DNA of 64,000 nucleotides from contig NC_135149.1 of assembly GCF_050948215.1 (NCBI RefSeq), positions 9,281,001 to 9,345,000 on the forward strand. Direction: 5' to 3'. The position numbers and the translations under genes are program-made. Positions 22,672 to 36,341 of the stretch are shown here, piece after piece; positions within the stretch are counted from its first letter, which is position 1; each line of letters begins with the position of its first letter. The notes beneath the pieces were generated by a model, which did not search any database, was not told the origin of the DNA, and saw only the letters and a list, made by a program, of their open reading frames with translations. The stretch is from Halictus rubicundus (Eukaryota; Arthropoda; Insecta; Hymenoptera; Halictidae).

Positions 22672-22706
22672 TTTTCATCATAAATCCGCAGTCTAGTCAT
22701 AAAAAT
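22672..22706 (-). repeat. E-motif copy
   Basis: tttcatcataaatccgcagt followed by ctagtcataaaaat. Well-conserved minus-strand copy. Confidence 0.65.
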
Positions 22707-25700
22707 GATTTCTGTAACATTCTCACGTCTCATAGATCATAATAAAATTTGGTTCACTGACTAGAAAGTAATAAAAATTGATTTTTAAGTTTTCTAAAAG
22801 ATTGCGTGCATAGATGTAGAAATCATTACAAAGTCTAACGTAAAACAGCTGCATTAAGCAGCCAGTAATCTACGGTGGTAAGTAGAAACAATTGGCGAAT
22901 TTTCAAAGATGCCACAATTAAAGTAGCACGGTTCTGAAAGAAAACACGTGAACAACGTTAGCGAAGAAAATGAGTTTCCGAGCTCCTGTATCGATCGGCA
23001 ATTGCATGGGTCGTTTTAACTGTCGATCGAATGCGGTTAGAGTCTCGTGTCTTCCGCGATGCAACGACGCTGCCGATCGCCGTGCGTGTTTCGCCAATTT
23101 GCATTCCGAGAAGTCGTTAAGGAATCGTTCCGTAATAGGCGCGGCTAAATTCGTTCCGTCTTCCCGGAACCGACGGGACCAGTTCAGCCGTTAATGTAGC
23201 TGCTTAGAGACAGTTGTAATTAGCGCGGTTAATGCCTAATGATTTATACGCGTCGTTCCCGCGATTTGGGTTAAACGGTGCAGCACGTGTACCTACGCGT
23301 TCGACTGCGTCTCTAACCCCGCGCGCAAATACATCCTCCAGCTGCAACGTCGCCGGGAAAGCTTGATATCAGGTTATTGATGTTTTGTGCCCCCCTCCCC
23401 CTCTGTAATCGATACTCGAACGTGGATGATGAATATTTGTCACGTGTGTTTATTATGTCGCCGCGGCGTACGCTCGGTCTGTGTATGCTCTTCATTAAAT
23501 CAAGGGATAGAATTTGTAACGAGTACGGGCTCAGTTAGAAATCACTTATGTTTTCGTTTCGGAAATTTATGTAGCTTCAAAGTTCACGTTGATCTACTAT
23601 CCCTCTCTCAATCATTAGTCAAACGCAACACTGTTTAAACGATTCTATTATTTTTACCGGCTCGTTGATATTTGATCATTCTTCAATATCGGAATGTACC
23701 CCCCTGATTCTAATATTTTATTAATGCAGCGGCAATCTGACAAGTTGACGATTTAATTTTGCACAGACTGTTGCGAAACGAAACGCAGCTGCACGTTCGC
23801 GAGATGAAGAATGTTCCCGGAACGATTGGTTTAATGTAAAAAGTAATTTACTTCGATCCTCGTACGCTCTTTCAATTTTACCGTTGTAGACTAAAAACTG
23901 CTTGCATATTTTCCTGTCGACAACGGACTATCACGGGTAACCGATTCAATTTAGCTTTTTATAACGTGTACGGGAAATGATCGTTAACTTTGAGTGCAAA
24001 ATACACCCGGAAGGAGTTTAATATTATGATTGAAAATTTGCTCGGAGTGTGGGCGAGACTGTGTTCGTGAAAATGAATTTTGTTCCACGTCAATATTCCG
24101 ATTGGTCCCGGAGATATGGGGTTTGAAAGTTGTGCGCGAAAACTACCACCACGTGCTCATCGTAGTACGAGTAATAGTAATAGTAGAAAAACAGTTCATT
24201 CATGATTGTCATTGATAAACGCAGTTCCACGTTTGGACCAGTTTAAGAATGAGTGCGAGAGAGTGAAGGGGGAGGGGGGAGAAGCGCGCGAGCGGGAAAA
24301 AGATAGTAAAACCACTTAAAACACCCCTTTGCTTTGCACGACGATATCTCGGGAACTGGAAGTTGTATCGGAATGAAACACAATTCATTTCAAAGGGGAG
24401 ACTTCCCTGCTTCTAGCAGTCGTCGAATCACGCCCCTGACATACGCGGTTTCCGAGCAAAACGGATTCAAAGTTTTAATCGTTTTAATACGTGTCAACAC
24501 CACCTTTACCGAATTATTGTTGTAAATTAATTAACGTTCCAGATCGAAATTTTATTCAATACACATCATGCAGGTTCGGAAATAATAATACTTTTCGAAA
24601 AAATGTTCATATTTATAGAGAGAAAATTGTCGAAGCGAAACGCAAAAGCGAGAAAGAAAAATTGTTTTCAACGAAGTAGCGTATGATTATTGGACATAAA
24701 TATGACACAGATTCTAAAATACTATATACGATATAATTCTCATGTATGGAAGTAACAGTAATTATCAGAAGTGTGCTTATATTGATATTTACACAGACAA
24801 GAGTTTTTAGATGGAATGCAAAAGCGCGAAGGAAAAATTGTTTAGAGATCGTTTTTCGAGCGGCGAGTTGATAATGAAGCCGGGAATGATTATTGAAAAA
24901 TTCTCGGGAGCTTTCGCAACCATTTCCAAATAGTAAATCGAGAGGTAAACAATTATAGTTCGCGAAGCATCGGATAGCTCTGGCTGCCCGTTCGTTTAGT
25001 TAACCGCCTAATTGGATTACAGGAATTAAATGATGTGATTCGTCGTATCTGTAGGCGAGCGTTTGCGAAAAGGTCATCGAAAGGTCCCGAGAAAATGATG
25101 TTGAAGGCGAGCTGGCGTGTACCAGCTGGATTCGAAACCCGCCAATCGATGATCCCGGAAGAAATTCCTGTTGGAAAGGGTGTTTGCGGACCGCGATGAC
25201 TAGTACAGTCGATTGGTTCGCACGAAATTCGAGTTAATGGAGCGCGCACGAGTAATCAGGCTGGAATTCGAGTTCATCACTTTCTCGATGACTCGGGTCA
25301 TCGTTCACCGGGCTCGTGTTATCAATCGAAAATAATAATTTCTTTGTCAACAGCCGGCCGGTCGTTTCCGCGATATGTGTACATTTGCGTGCGTTCGTTA
25401 ATTGATTATTGTTATTCAGCTCGATGATTGTTTATCGCGATCACAATTACTCGATGATCGCGCACCTCCCCTCCACCCACCGCGCCACCGCTAACCGGAC
25501 GGTCATCGATTGCCATCGGTAAATATCATTTATAAATACTGTTGAACATTGACCGCCCCGGCTCCACCGATGAATGATGACGGTCCGCACGGTGAATTTG
25601 AACTTCCCACCATTTTTCATTTTACTATTAACCTTCGGCTCCCTTGCATAATGCAGTGCGAAATTCAATTCTCCCTGCGATATTGAATACACGATTTTCC

Positions 25701-26916
25701 ATCGTAATTTGGGTACAATCGTTTGCGAATTAAAATTAACTCTTTAGTGAATTCTGTTATTTCCTGTGACTATTTTATTGTCGTATAAATATCAGTCCAT
25801 TAATGTTCACATAATTTGCCCTTTCGGTAATAAATTGCGTCACGATGTTATAAAAACACTGTTTACATTTTGATGATTAACATTTACGGAAGACAAATAA
25901 ATATATAATGGAAAGATAAAAGTATTCGATTTTTAAACATTTTTTCAGACGAATTATTGAACTTGTTGCGTTACGATTTTGTACACATATTTATATGTGT
26001 TTGAATTATATACATTGTTTTTTTTTTAGTAAAAATAATCAAAATTACATGAGTTATATCATTTTCTTTTATAGATTATGTTATAGAAAAAGTGTGCCTA
26101 CTGTTAACATGATTCCGGTCCGTCTACTGATTGGAAACAAAAAATTGGGAAGCATCTCAATTAGTATGGATGTGGCTACTTTCTGAAAAAAAATGATGTC
26201 AAAATTTTGAGTATTTACAAAATGGCGGCATTTCGAATAAGATTATATTCTAAGTCAATAGATCTACTAGAACTGGAATTGCAACAGCTGTCATTTTAAT
26301 TTTTATAAAAATTGATTTACAAGTTTGGAACAAATCATCAACTTGTCATACCATAAATACAATTTAAAATGAACGTGTAAATTAAACTTGGCGTGTATAT
26401 AAAATTTCAATTCTTGTACAACTCCAAATTGTTTACAGATCGTGTAAGAACGGAAATTTCCCAAAAATGAAGTTGACAAGCAGTGATATGGCGTGCGAAA
26501 TTTTTTCTCAGGCCGTTGACAGAACGACTACGATATCAAAATTGATCTAGGCGCATGGACAGTCATTACCATTATCTTCAGACGATCATTGTTCATCGAT
26601 CACGCGGCGAAACGCGGCCGAATCCCGCCGTCAGCTCTCCGCGGTTTTAATATCCCATCGTGGACAGGGACGCGAGCGCACTTTTAATTGCCAATTATCG
26701 ATTATAAACCACTTAATACGATGTCGCGTCACGGGATACCATGTTCTCGTCCGCGTGCCTGCCGCCGGGCCACGACTTTGATTTCGATTTTAATTCTGCC
26801 GCCATTCACGCGCGACTTCTTGGTAATAATTCCGGCGAATTGCATGTCCGCCGGATCTTTCTCCCGTCACAGATAGTTGAACAAGTCCGGGAACAGGAAG
26901 AGGAAAGGGGAACGAT

Positions 26917-26929
26917 GGGGGGGGGGGGG
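26917..26929 (+). repeat. Poly-G run (13 G)
   Basis: Read directly, within a purine-rich stretch (26888-26960). Confidence 0.85.
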
Positions 26930-27727
26930 AGGGAGGTCGAGAAAATCAAAAGAAAAAATAATAATGGTTGAATGGCGCTAACGGACGAAAGAGGGAAGAT
27001 CGGACGACAACGTAGACAGCGAGAGAGCATTTCTCCCTGGCGGACAATAAAATTAATTTCCTTCGATTCGGATTAACTTCGTTTGTAATCACGCGAAAAA
27101 CAAACACGCGCGACGAGAAATATAATTTCTGCTTTCTCTTACCTCGGCCCTTTTTTCCTCGTTGTCTCTCCTCCCCCGTCACTCTCCCCGCCCCCCCTCC
27201 CCCAATCTCTTTCCCAGTGGTATTTTTTTGGGGGTGCAAGCAGTCGACTTTCCCCTCCAACACAGAGGAGGGACCCACCCACCCTTTCCATTTGTCCATT
27301 CGTCTACCCGTCCATCCGTCCATCCGGAATAGTGGCGAACGTACGGCGGTCGCTTTACTTTTTCAACAGATATATATTTTCTGTGTCCGGCCGCGGCGGA
27401 CCGCTCGCGGACCGAAACGTAGCGAATAAAAAAAACCCCCGTCCCCGTTCCCCCACACCCGCGCCCGCGCTCACGCCCCCCTCCAAAAAAGAGGCTGGAC
27501 GGGCAGGGCACGGGGGTTGCGGGGGGTGGTCGGAAAAAAAGGAAAAAACGGACGCGGATGAACTATTAAAAGGCACGTTCGGCCGGGCTGCCGGTGGTCG
27601 GGGGTTTTCATTAAAATTCTTTCGATCTTTTAACATTTCCAATCGGTGTTTGTCGGAATATCGAGTTCTCGCGCGGCCGTGGTAAAAATGTAAAAGGCTG
27701 GTCTCTCTCCCTCTCCTCCTTCTCCTA

Positions 27728-27729
<2 letters not shown>

Positions 27730-27777
<48 letters not shown>
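27730..27777 (+). repeat. (TC)n microsatellite, about 45 bp
   Basis: TC array with one T-rich interruption near its right end. Confidence 0.92.
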
Positions 27778-28431
27778 TCAGCCTCGACAGCGGGCCGCCG
27801 CGCTTATAATCGCCCGCCCCCGTGACGAATAGAATACTTTCGTCCGGGGATTTCCTATTTTTCAGTCGGTCTCTTCAAAGGGCCGTCGAACATTAACCAA
27901 TCGGCATGATGTAGCATAAGGGCGGCCAGTGGTGGGTGGGTGGTTCGGCGGGTGGGGGTTGTTCGATTGGAAAAATTTTCGAGCCGGGGCAGCGTTTGCA
28001 CGAATTTTCAATTAACGACGTAAAAAATGATCGAGTTCCGTCTTGCACAAATATTCGATAGTATTTTCATTGTAGCTGGCCCCGGTAGCACGAAAGATCG
28101 TTCGCGTTTAATTAATTCCGTGTTACGTATCGACTTCCGGACCTGTCCCGAGCGGAATACTATAAACCGTTCCGCGGAAAATCGGCGAACCTCCGGGCGC
28201 CGCTGTTTGCACGCGCTCGTCGAAGAGAGGCGACACAATCGCGCGCGCGACTGCTCAAGAATTTCGCGGGATGGAGCTGAGAGTAAGCGGCCGGGAGAGA
28301 GAGTAGAAAATCGTGTTTTACCAGCAAACACTCGTTCGCACGTATCGTACGTTTGCGTGGCTCTCCCTCCGATTTCCAACGCGCGTTCTCTTTCTCTCCG
28401 TTCCTCGTCCTCGCTATTTTTTCCCCTTCGT

Positions 28432-28433
<2 letters not shown>

Positions 28434-28494
<61 letters not shown>

Positions 28495-28498
28495 GTCT
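28434..28498 (+). repeat. (CT)n microsatellite, about 65 bp
   Basis: CT array with two GT interruptions near its right end. All four long frames over it (two per strand) get their Ser/Leu or Arg/Glu runs from the array. Confidence 0.95.
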
Positions 28499-31408
28499 AG
28501 CAGCACACCGTTCCGGTTCGACCACGTGTGTTACTCGTACGATCTCGCGTATACGACGAAGAGTGGCCAGCCTTTCATTTCCCACCCCACCTGGAAAACG
28601 GCCGCCGACCAATCGGACCTCACCCCGCGTAAAAACATTGAACTGCGAGCTGGGCGGGAGCTGAGGGGTGCGAGCAGCCGCGTCACGGATGGTCGGGGGT
28701 GCCGGGCGAAAAAAAATCGTTCAAAATTAAAACAGTGAAGCAGACAAATAATCTGATTTCCGCGTATATTATTAACGGGGATGCGGGGCCGCCGCCAGCT
28801 AGCCGCGAAAGTATTGCCCCACGGCGCCGCAACCCCTGCAGCGCCGGCATCCCTCGATCGAGCCCCAGACACCCCTCGACTGAACACCTTATTATGTATA
28901 TTTGCGATGGGATCTGATAATTTGGATGGCCGTGCCCGGGTTTTCTGGTGCTAGGCTCGCCGGGGAAGCCTCTGGCGTGGACACTCGATTGAGATGGGTC
29001 GCGGGGGTCGTGCTGTTTGGTCGTCTCGTGTGGGAAATGATTGAGAAGTTTTATGGCGAGTTTGATGAGTTTTGGGGATGTTATGATATACTGTGGTTTG
29101 TAGGAAATGGTTGTTGCTAATTTTGCTAATTTTTAAAGGATCTGGTGGTGGGGTAGAAAAGATGGTCAACCCTTGGAGGATGGTGATTGGGTCGATAACT
29201 ACTATCAAAATCGTCATCCAACTACTTTATTCCTGATGTATGCCGGATGCACCATATGTTCAACAAATTTCATAAATAAAGCTGTGAATTGCTCCACTGC
29301 TCCACTTCATGTTCCACTGCTGGCTTTTTCAGGAGAAATAAAACACATAATTAACTGTTTTCTATTGTTGGCGTATTCGGCTCGTTTTAACGCAGACGGT
29401 GGTTTCGCCGTTAAACATTCACACCAATATTTCTATTTCGTTCGTACAATCGAAGTTACCCGCAGCTGGCAGCTGCAGAACCAAGTGAAGTCGCCGTTCG
29501 ATAAAAATTCCCCGCGAATGTTCGAATAATCGCGGAGTGTACGGTACGACTTCCAGTGGCCGGCGAGGAGAATGCAAAAGGAGGACCGGAGTCGCGTGAC
29601 CACAGGACAGGAACAATGCGAACAGAGGGTAGTCGGGGCGCGGGGCAGCGATTCTCAGAAAATAATTCACGTCGGGAAAAAGAGAGCCAGGCGAGAGTGC
29701 CGCTATCAAAAAGTCACGCATCTCTATTCACGCGGCCGTGGGAGGCGGCGACGGCGATTTTTCGAAATATAAATTCCGGTGCCGCGTTACGCACACCATT
29801 TGCCCGTTGGCGTCTCCCGGAACAACCGGCGCGGCGCTCTGCGGTACCAACCAGTTTTTTTTTTTTGTTCGCATTATAAATTCTCTGCTTCGGACAGCAG
29901 CCAGCCTGTGCACCCCCGCCGAATCTCTTCGGCCCTTTCGCGTCATCCTCGCCGACTCTCTTGCGAACGACACTCGCGTACACGAGCGCGATCGATACGC
30001 TTATTCTCGATTGATTACTACATGGTCGATGCAAATGGACACTTGAGAAGGTAACACTTCACCGCATCCCATGGCGATCCCATTTATACAACCCTCGGAA
30101 GATAGTTCTTTCGGTGCCTTTACATCGATTCTTGACGTTTTGATCCTGCTGGTTGTTTGACAATATTTGGTCAGCATCGTTAAGAAGAATTTAATTCACC
30201 TTATTACAATGAATGATACATACAAAAAGGAGCAAAGTGTTTCGCGAGCAACGGTTCCAATCTAAAACGCTAAACACAGCGACAAAAGCCGTGAATTTCA
30301 GCATTAAAAATGGCCAGTACGGATCCCAGTCGGGGTAACTGGCGAGCAGATGTTTGACGAGAGCGTGAATCGAAACTTCATCGATGAGCAATGTCGAAAA
30401 CGCGTCGCACCAATTTAAATTTCCGACGCTGCCGGTGTTCGGGCGTGTGTCGATCCCCGGGTGTGGAAGAGGTGTCTCTGTCTCTCGGTGCCCGTGGACG
30501 CGAAGTTAATTTCTACATCCTTAATCGAGTTCGATCGCGTCTAAATAGAGAGTCGCGCCGGGGTATGTGGAGGTTTCAGTTCCGGGGCTCTGGAAAATCC
30601 GGGTCAAATGTGTAAACAGGCGTAACAGACAATACAGGGCGCGACAGATACGAATACGGAGTCGTAGCCCCGAATCGAATCGTTACTCGAACGAACACCG
30701 CAAGCACGACGCCGGACAAATACCTTCGTCGAGGTCCTTCAGGAATCTCTGGAGTTTCGGGCCGGGTAGCGGTGGAATCCTTCGATACTCTAATTGGTGC
30801 ATTCACGCTGGTGTTGGCCCTGTATTCCGGTTGCAATCTGTATGTACCAATTCGATTTTCGTCTCCTCCCACTCCCCCTTCCCCCTCCTCTCCCGTCCAT
30901 GTATCCGTAAACGTCCGGGGCCCCGTGTCTCCACGGAACCAATTTGAATTATGCCGATAATCATGTACGTATCTTCAGGATCGAAATTCTTCGTCGGTCC
31001 AGTCACGGTAATTAAAGTTGAAATTGCTTTTCAACCGCGCCCGGAATTTCCGTGGAGCAACGAAAGCGCACTCTCTCTCCCTTCCCTCCACCTTTTACCC
31101 CCTCACATCTGAAACATCCGTATCACCGGTGCTAATGCATTTTTCTGCACTTCGACCCCGGTGCGCACACAAGAGAGTGGAGGGGACACGGAAAATTAAC
31201 TCTTCAAAGAGACCGTTTTACGAATTATCTCGCGTTCCCTGTTGGCCGCACCGTTTGTCCGGCACACGCGAGATGCGTGTCTAAGTCCGTTAGATACTTC
31301 GCCGAACGGGGAGGTGGATGAGTTTCCGATTTGATACCGAGTTTCCGAGTTTCCGATTCCACGGCCGGAAAATTAAAAGAATCGGTTTTGTTTCTCTGTG
31401 TAATCCAG

Positions 31409-31422
31409 CCCCCCCCCCCCCC
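31409..31422 (+). repeat. Poly-C run (14 C)
   Basis: Read directly. Confidence 0.88.
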
Positions 31423-31559
31423 GGTTTAATACGGTTGAGGGGATGATGAGGAAATGAGAAAATACGGGTGGCTAAAATGATTTATGTGGCTGAAAATTGA
31501 GCAGATTGTGCGTGATTCGAGCTGAACGGATTACTGCTGGTTGAATAGATCAGGTTGAT

Positions 31560-32230
31560 CTAAAACTTCCTGGCCTGGAGATCAAGTGCAGGTCTAGCTG
31601 ATCCTGAGGATGCACTTTAGATTTTTGAGCATCTAGGATTAACATAACTTTTCGCAATTTTTAATTATACCCGCAGAGTCCTAATCAGAATGAAAACGTA
31701 GCTGACTTGAACTGTTTGAGACAACTTGCATTCGTAGGTCAAAATAGTCACAAAAAACTCACACAAGTTACTTTAGAGACAACTTGCACCCCCCCTTAAG
31801 CTTCGATGCTTAACATAGACACTTGTGAGTCATAAATGGATCTCCCCAAATCCTAATAGAAGTAGAAACCTAATCCAGGTGTAATACAAGCTCATTCTAG
31901 AGGCAACTAAATTTGACCTAGATCTGTGCTCCTTTCCAGACTTCTATGTCTAACATAATTCTCGGACAATTTTGGAGCAAAACTAATCGAATTTTTTGTA
32001 GAGTTAACTCAAGTCTATTGTAGAGACTACCTGCAGCTGCAGTGCAACTTACATCTGCAGTCGAAACATTACTTCCAGACATAACACAATGTTAAACTAA
32101 TCTTAATAGAATTCAAACCAACCCTAGGAGAACCTAATCCAACCCTATCAGACTTACAAAGCCTATTTTAGAGGTAACCAGTACTCGTAATGCCACCTGG
32201 ACCTGTACCCTAAACTTTTCGACCCGACCA
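31560..32230 (+). repeat. Degenerate tandem array, roughly 120-150 bp units
   Basis: A landmark of the form ttNtagaggcaac recurs at about 31718, 31776, 31900, 32023 and 32171. It is preceded by cctaatc-aga--gaaac-type sequence and followed by a gacttc-atgNNtaacata block at several of these sites. The units are diverged, and spacing varies (58, 124, 123 and 148 bp). No coding frame persists. This is an old, decayed tandem repeat. Confidence 0.5.
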
Positions 32231-32486
32231 AAATCGAAGCCAACGGCGAACCTAATCCAAACCCAACAGACTTCCGAAAAATGGAAAAGTTCCGGGCAAT
32301 GTTACCAGGCAATGTTATAGAAAAGCCGCAGAAAATTCTCGAATTGTCCTCGTTCACCCACACCATTTCCAAAAACACAAGATTCCCATCGCTGCAAACC
32401 CGTTACAAGTCCCAGTAAAAAATTCTGCTTCCTCTCTAATCGAACCTGATCGCGACGTCCCTCGTTTTTGCGACGTAGCATCTCTA

Positions 32487-32502
32487 TGATGATGATGATG
32501 AT
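32487..32502 (+). repeat. (GAT)n microsatellite, five units
   Basis: Five GAT units are read directly. The Ile run in a minus-strand frame here is a by-product. Confidence 0.85.
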
Positions 32503-33351
32503 CCAGAAACGAGCCCTCGGTATTCTGCTCTGTTGATCGACTAAATTCAAACCGAACATCTATCTGCGCGACGCATTGCTCGCAACTCGTTTGTATCTAC
32601 GAAGAGAAAGCGAGACAACCGTAGTACCATCGTATTCTTTCCATTTCCTTCCCGGAGGGTAGGTATATCGAGCACCAGTCACCACGCATAATCTGCGTGC
32701 TCATTATTACTAGGACTGCAAGGGGACGAGCATGCATGTCCCTATACCCGCGTTCATTATGGAGACGATATGGAGCATTGTTTGCAGAACGAGAGGGTGA
32801 GCGCCACGACGACCCTCCTCGTCGTCTCTGACCCCCTCCAACCCTCTCTTCGATCTCACCCTTTCTTTCTCACTCTCTCCCCCTCTCTCCCGCTCTTTAG
32901 TGACGGCTCTCTTAATGCGATACCCAACCTCCATACTCTCTTTCTCCCCCCACCCCCCCCATAGGTCTCTTTCGCGTGTCTCGCTGACGAGCCTCGAGCA
33001 TTCTTCTTCTGGTGCACTCGCGCTTCCTGAGCACCGTTCTGCGGCGACACGCGTACAACTAAACTACTTATCTCTCGAATCGAGCCGCGCGTTTTTTTCC
33101 TCTTTCTTTCTTCTGTCTTCCTTTCTTCCTCCAGGTTTTTTTTTCCTCTCTTCTTTTTGTTCGCTTGCATTCGTGCCGCCGCCGCCCGGAAAGATTTCCA
33201 TGCCACGTCCAATCGTCTCCTGTAAACCCCCCCCCCGGCCCCCGTAGACGACACCGGGCGGGCTCCGGCGTGTCAACGACGACAAAAGCCTCGCAAATTG
33301 CTCGTAGTAATTAGAACACGTGCGCGGATACTTATTCCGGCATGATGGCAT

Positions 33352-33372
33352 CGCGTGCGCGCGCGCGCGCGA
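33352..33372 (+). repeat. (CG)n microsatellite
   Basis: Alternating C/G of about 20 bp with one T interruption. Alternating purine-pyrimidine of this kind can adopt Z-DNA. Confidence 0.85.
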
Positions 33373-33559
33373 TCCGATCGCTATCGAAACCCTACCCATC
33401 CACCACCTCTCCCTGTCTCTGAATATTCCCGCGTCGCATCCAGGTGGACGGAATTGGTTCCCCGTGAGTGATCCGCGGAGATGCGTGCACCCCGTGAGTG
33501 ATCATGCGGGTTTTAAGATCGACAAGTGGTTTTTTTCAGGCTGTATTGTTCCGACGGTA

Positions 33560-33582
33560 TTTTTTTTTTTTTTTTTTTTTTT
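33560..33582 (+). repeat. Poly-T run (about 23 T)
   Basis: Read directly. It could be the poly(A) tail of a retroposed sequence on the minus strand, but no recognisable body adjoins it. Confidence 0.85.
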
Positions 33583-34955
33583 GGAAGTTCAACAGCATCC
33601 GTGCTAGTATGCTTTGCCTATTTCGTTTTAATCTCTGCGATTTTTCTATTTGGGCTGATGGGAAGATATAATTGAATCAACTTGATATTGGGGCTACTAT
33701 TGTATTTAATAAATATGCAACAGTACAGGGAAAAAACGATTGGCCAGCAGGATTTTAACCGTTTGAGTCCCAGGGGTCTCGCGACAGCGCTTGTCTTTAT
33801 CGATTGCGATAAGGCCTAAGCGGCGTGATAACAATGAAATACGAAATGTTTAATTGTATTATTTACATTAAAAAATGCAGCTATGTGATGTAAGTGCGTC
33901 AGTAAAGTTGTGCGCGCTACTTCGCCAGTCAGTGGTCTGTACTCGGACTTTTCGACACAAAATCTCAGCAGCGCGATCGCGGTTAAATCTAATAAAATTC
34001 CTCATGGATTCAACGTCAAAGTAGCACCGAATTAAAAAAATCCGACCACATAATCAGACCAGCCCACGCATAAAAGATGTGTCTATGCCGAATCGTCAGT
34101 AAAGGCTACGGTAACGTGGCTGGTGTCCCCAGCATCATCGATACCAGTACAGGCGTAGTTTAAAGATCCTTGTCGAGCCAGTAAAGGGGGCCAGGACACC
34201 TGGGTGATTGCAATTGACGCGTCCTGCTAATTTCGGCGGGGAATTTCGGGCCGGATGGTCTACGAGTTTGCAGTCAGTCGGTGTCGCGATGGCGAGTGGC
34301 TGCTAGCGACAATAATGAACGGCCGGCGACTGTATCGCCTCGCAATCTGCACATACTTAACGGAGGAAAATGCATATTCATAACCGGCGCGGCGCGGAGC
34401 GGCGTGTGCGCGCACCTCCGCCACGCACGGAATTCGCTTTCCTCTTTCTCCGTTTGCGAGCGCTAAACGTAACGCGGAAAACCGACCAGCTTAACGCCCG
34501 ACGATCCGTCCACACGCGTCCAAGAGCTACGAATAATAACAAGGGCTCCGCATATCTCCTATCCGGATCGATGCCGCAATATTTTCCATTGTTAATTCCT
34601 CGCAGTCGGAATCGCGGCGCGAAAAGGAATTAGAATTTTTAATCTTAATTGTCTTCGTCATAGTTCGACAAAGCGGTATTGTCGCGCGCCGTGACTCTCA
34701 TCACTCGATGTGACCCCTTGTGGAAGCCCTAGCTCCCTTTCAGAAAGCCCTACCATTCTTTTAGAATCCAGCTGGATTGTTTGGGAAAAATCGAGCTCCA
34801 TAAGTACGAGCATATTCTTCTTTATTGCATTGTAACATAAACAGGTTTGACAATTTTCTTTTTTAAGTAAGAGTGGCTCTTTATTAAACAGACTTTGAGT
34901 GGATTCTTGTGATAAATAGTAACTACACTGACGATTTTATGCAATATCAATGGTA

Positions 34956-35230
34956 CAGTGAAGTCTTGATCTCAGCCAAAAGGAGCTACACGATCTTAGT
35001 CAGTTCGCCTATCCCCTCCACTGAGGACATATCCCCTCCACTGAGTAAACATACCGCGTAATCCGATATCGGTTCGGGTATATCGGTGTGAACCACTGCT
35101 AATCCAATCACAAAACTTCTTTAGTTTTCATTATTTTTTTATACTTTCACCAACTTATTTGTAGCATTTTTCTGATTAAAATGACACTAAACACGATACA
35201 GATAACGAATTAGATATCAAGACTTTACTG
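34956..35230 (+). mobile_element. Family B miniature element, copy B1
   Basis: A 275-bp element flanked by TA (34954-34955 and 35231-35232). The left end is CAGTGAAGTCTTGATCTC, and the right end complements CAGTAAAGTCTTGATATC. Internal blocks are ggagctacacgatctta, tcgcctatcccctccact (partly duplicated here), ggttcgggtatatcggtgtg and aatccaatcacaaaacttct. The same blocks occur in B2 in the opposite orientation. No coding capacity. TA flanks and the CAGT start suggest a Tc1/mariner/pogo-type non-autonomous element. Confidence 0.8.
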
Positions 35231-35329
35231 TATGTACAGGAAGTGTTGAGTAAAAATTTCTGTCGATTTTTAATCATTTCAATCAATTGAAAATAATACT
35301 GTGCGATATACCTAAATTTTAATGAACAA

Positions 35330-35370
35330 TTTTTATCATAAATGCATAAAATCTACAGACTAGCAGTAAT
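35330..35370 (-). repeat. E-motif copy
   Basis: tttatcataaatgcataaaa followed by tctacagactagcagta. The fullest copy in this orientation, lying 100 bp from B1. Confidence 0.65.
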
Positions 35371-36341
35371 ACGAATTAAAAGAGTTTAAATACTGTAGGT
35401 ATCTCTGACACTCCGTCTAATAAAAATTAATAACTTATAATGACATGGTCTTCAGAAAATGGTCTTCACTATTTTTAGGTCACTATCGCCTTTCAGTGGC
35501 GAAGAAAATGCCGACCAGACCTCCACTACATTATAATAAAACACACTTTCATACAAAATAGTAGAAAGCTGGACGACGAACATTCCTGAACAAATTCCTC
35601 CAACGATTTACACACCATTAAATTCACAAGTCTCCACGTGTAATCGAAGCACTGTTAAAACCGTACAGCATCCACTACGAAGACGTTGATTTGCATAATT
35701 CAGCGCGGTATCGGTGTCGCGTGTTCCCCGCTAAATTAAAAAGGTTCGCGGTTAATTATTCCGTGGACAATGGTGGCCTCTCAGGAAAATGGATTGGGCA
35801 GACCCCTCGATTTCCGTTTTTCCATCGCGGATCTGGGACGTTAGAGGAATTCGAGCTGCTTTCTCGGCGAATAAAAGGAGAATCGTAGGAGGGAAAACAG
35901 CGCGGCGTGCTTGTAAATACTTTCGGTTAATTTATTAATACGAGCCGCGTTATGAAATGCAATTTGCAATGCGATATCGAGTAGAGGCCGACGTCAAAGG
36001 AGAAAGCAAAAAGGAACCCCGAGCGGAGAGAACGGTCGAGGGAACCAAGGGAGGTGGTGGTGGGGGCGGGGGCGAGGGCGAGGGGGGAGTATTGAAGGAA
36101 CCCTCGGGGCGCCTTTCGCGAATTATTTGCGAAAGAGGGGCACACGCGGCGACAATAAAAACATGCCGTTCATTTCCATACGTCTCTGAAGTCTTTGCCG
36201 CTCATCGGTACACGAGTGTGCAATCAAGCAGCGCAATTATCAGGGCCTTTGTTCATGAATAATTACAAACAAGAGAACTGCGAGGCGCGGCTCTACCTCT
36301 TTCCGAGCTCCTCTTTCTCTCTTATTTACCAGTCACTATAT

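Larger units (their letters stand above)
22547..27729. other. Non-coding stretch, no gene recognised
   Basis: An E-motif copy lies at 22672-22706. Most of the stretch is mixed or AT-rich and holds no supportable gene. A GC-rich part begins at about 26.6 kb and includes a 13-G run at 26917-26929 and C-rich stretches at 27.17-27.5 kb. Long frames at 26946-27685 overlap on both strands and are rich in Pro, Arg and Gly, which reflects base composition. Confidence 0.5.
27778..31559. other. GC-rich non-coding block
   Basis: CpG-rich from 27.8 to about 31.3 kb except for an AT-richer part at 29.1-29.45 kb. Many 60-150 codon frames occur on both strands. They cross each other, lack domains and show compositional bias. 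This is the most promoter-like region of the window after 20.3-21.6 kb. I could not identify a start codon with protein-like continuation or a consistent splice pair. Confidence 0.5.
32503..34955. other. GC-rich non-coding stretch
   Basis: Pyrimidine-rich tracts lie at 32.81-32.96 and 33.09-33.15 kb, a (CG)n run at 33352-33372 and a T23 run at 33560-33582. Frames on both strands at 32.7-33.4 kb follow these tracts. From 33.6 to 34.95 kb the composition is mixed. No gene was recognised. Confidence 0.5.

Noticed and set aside
25080..25200. Possible tRNA (a ttcgaaaccc string resembling an inverted T-arm)
   Set aside because: No A-box at the right distance and no pairing acceptor stem on either strand.
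27946..28738. Frames of 120-157 codons around the CT array
   Set aside because: Ser/Leu and Arg/Glu runs come from the microsatellite. Frames exist on both strands at once.
33760..33800. piggyBac-type end (ttaaccgtttgagtcccagg)
   Set aside because: TTAA plus a short similarity only. No inverted partner or second TTAA in a sensible place.
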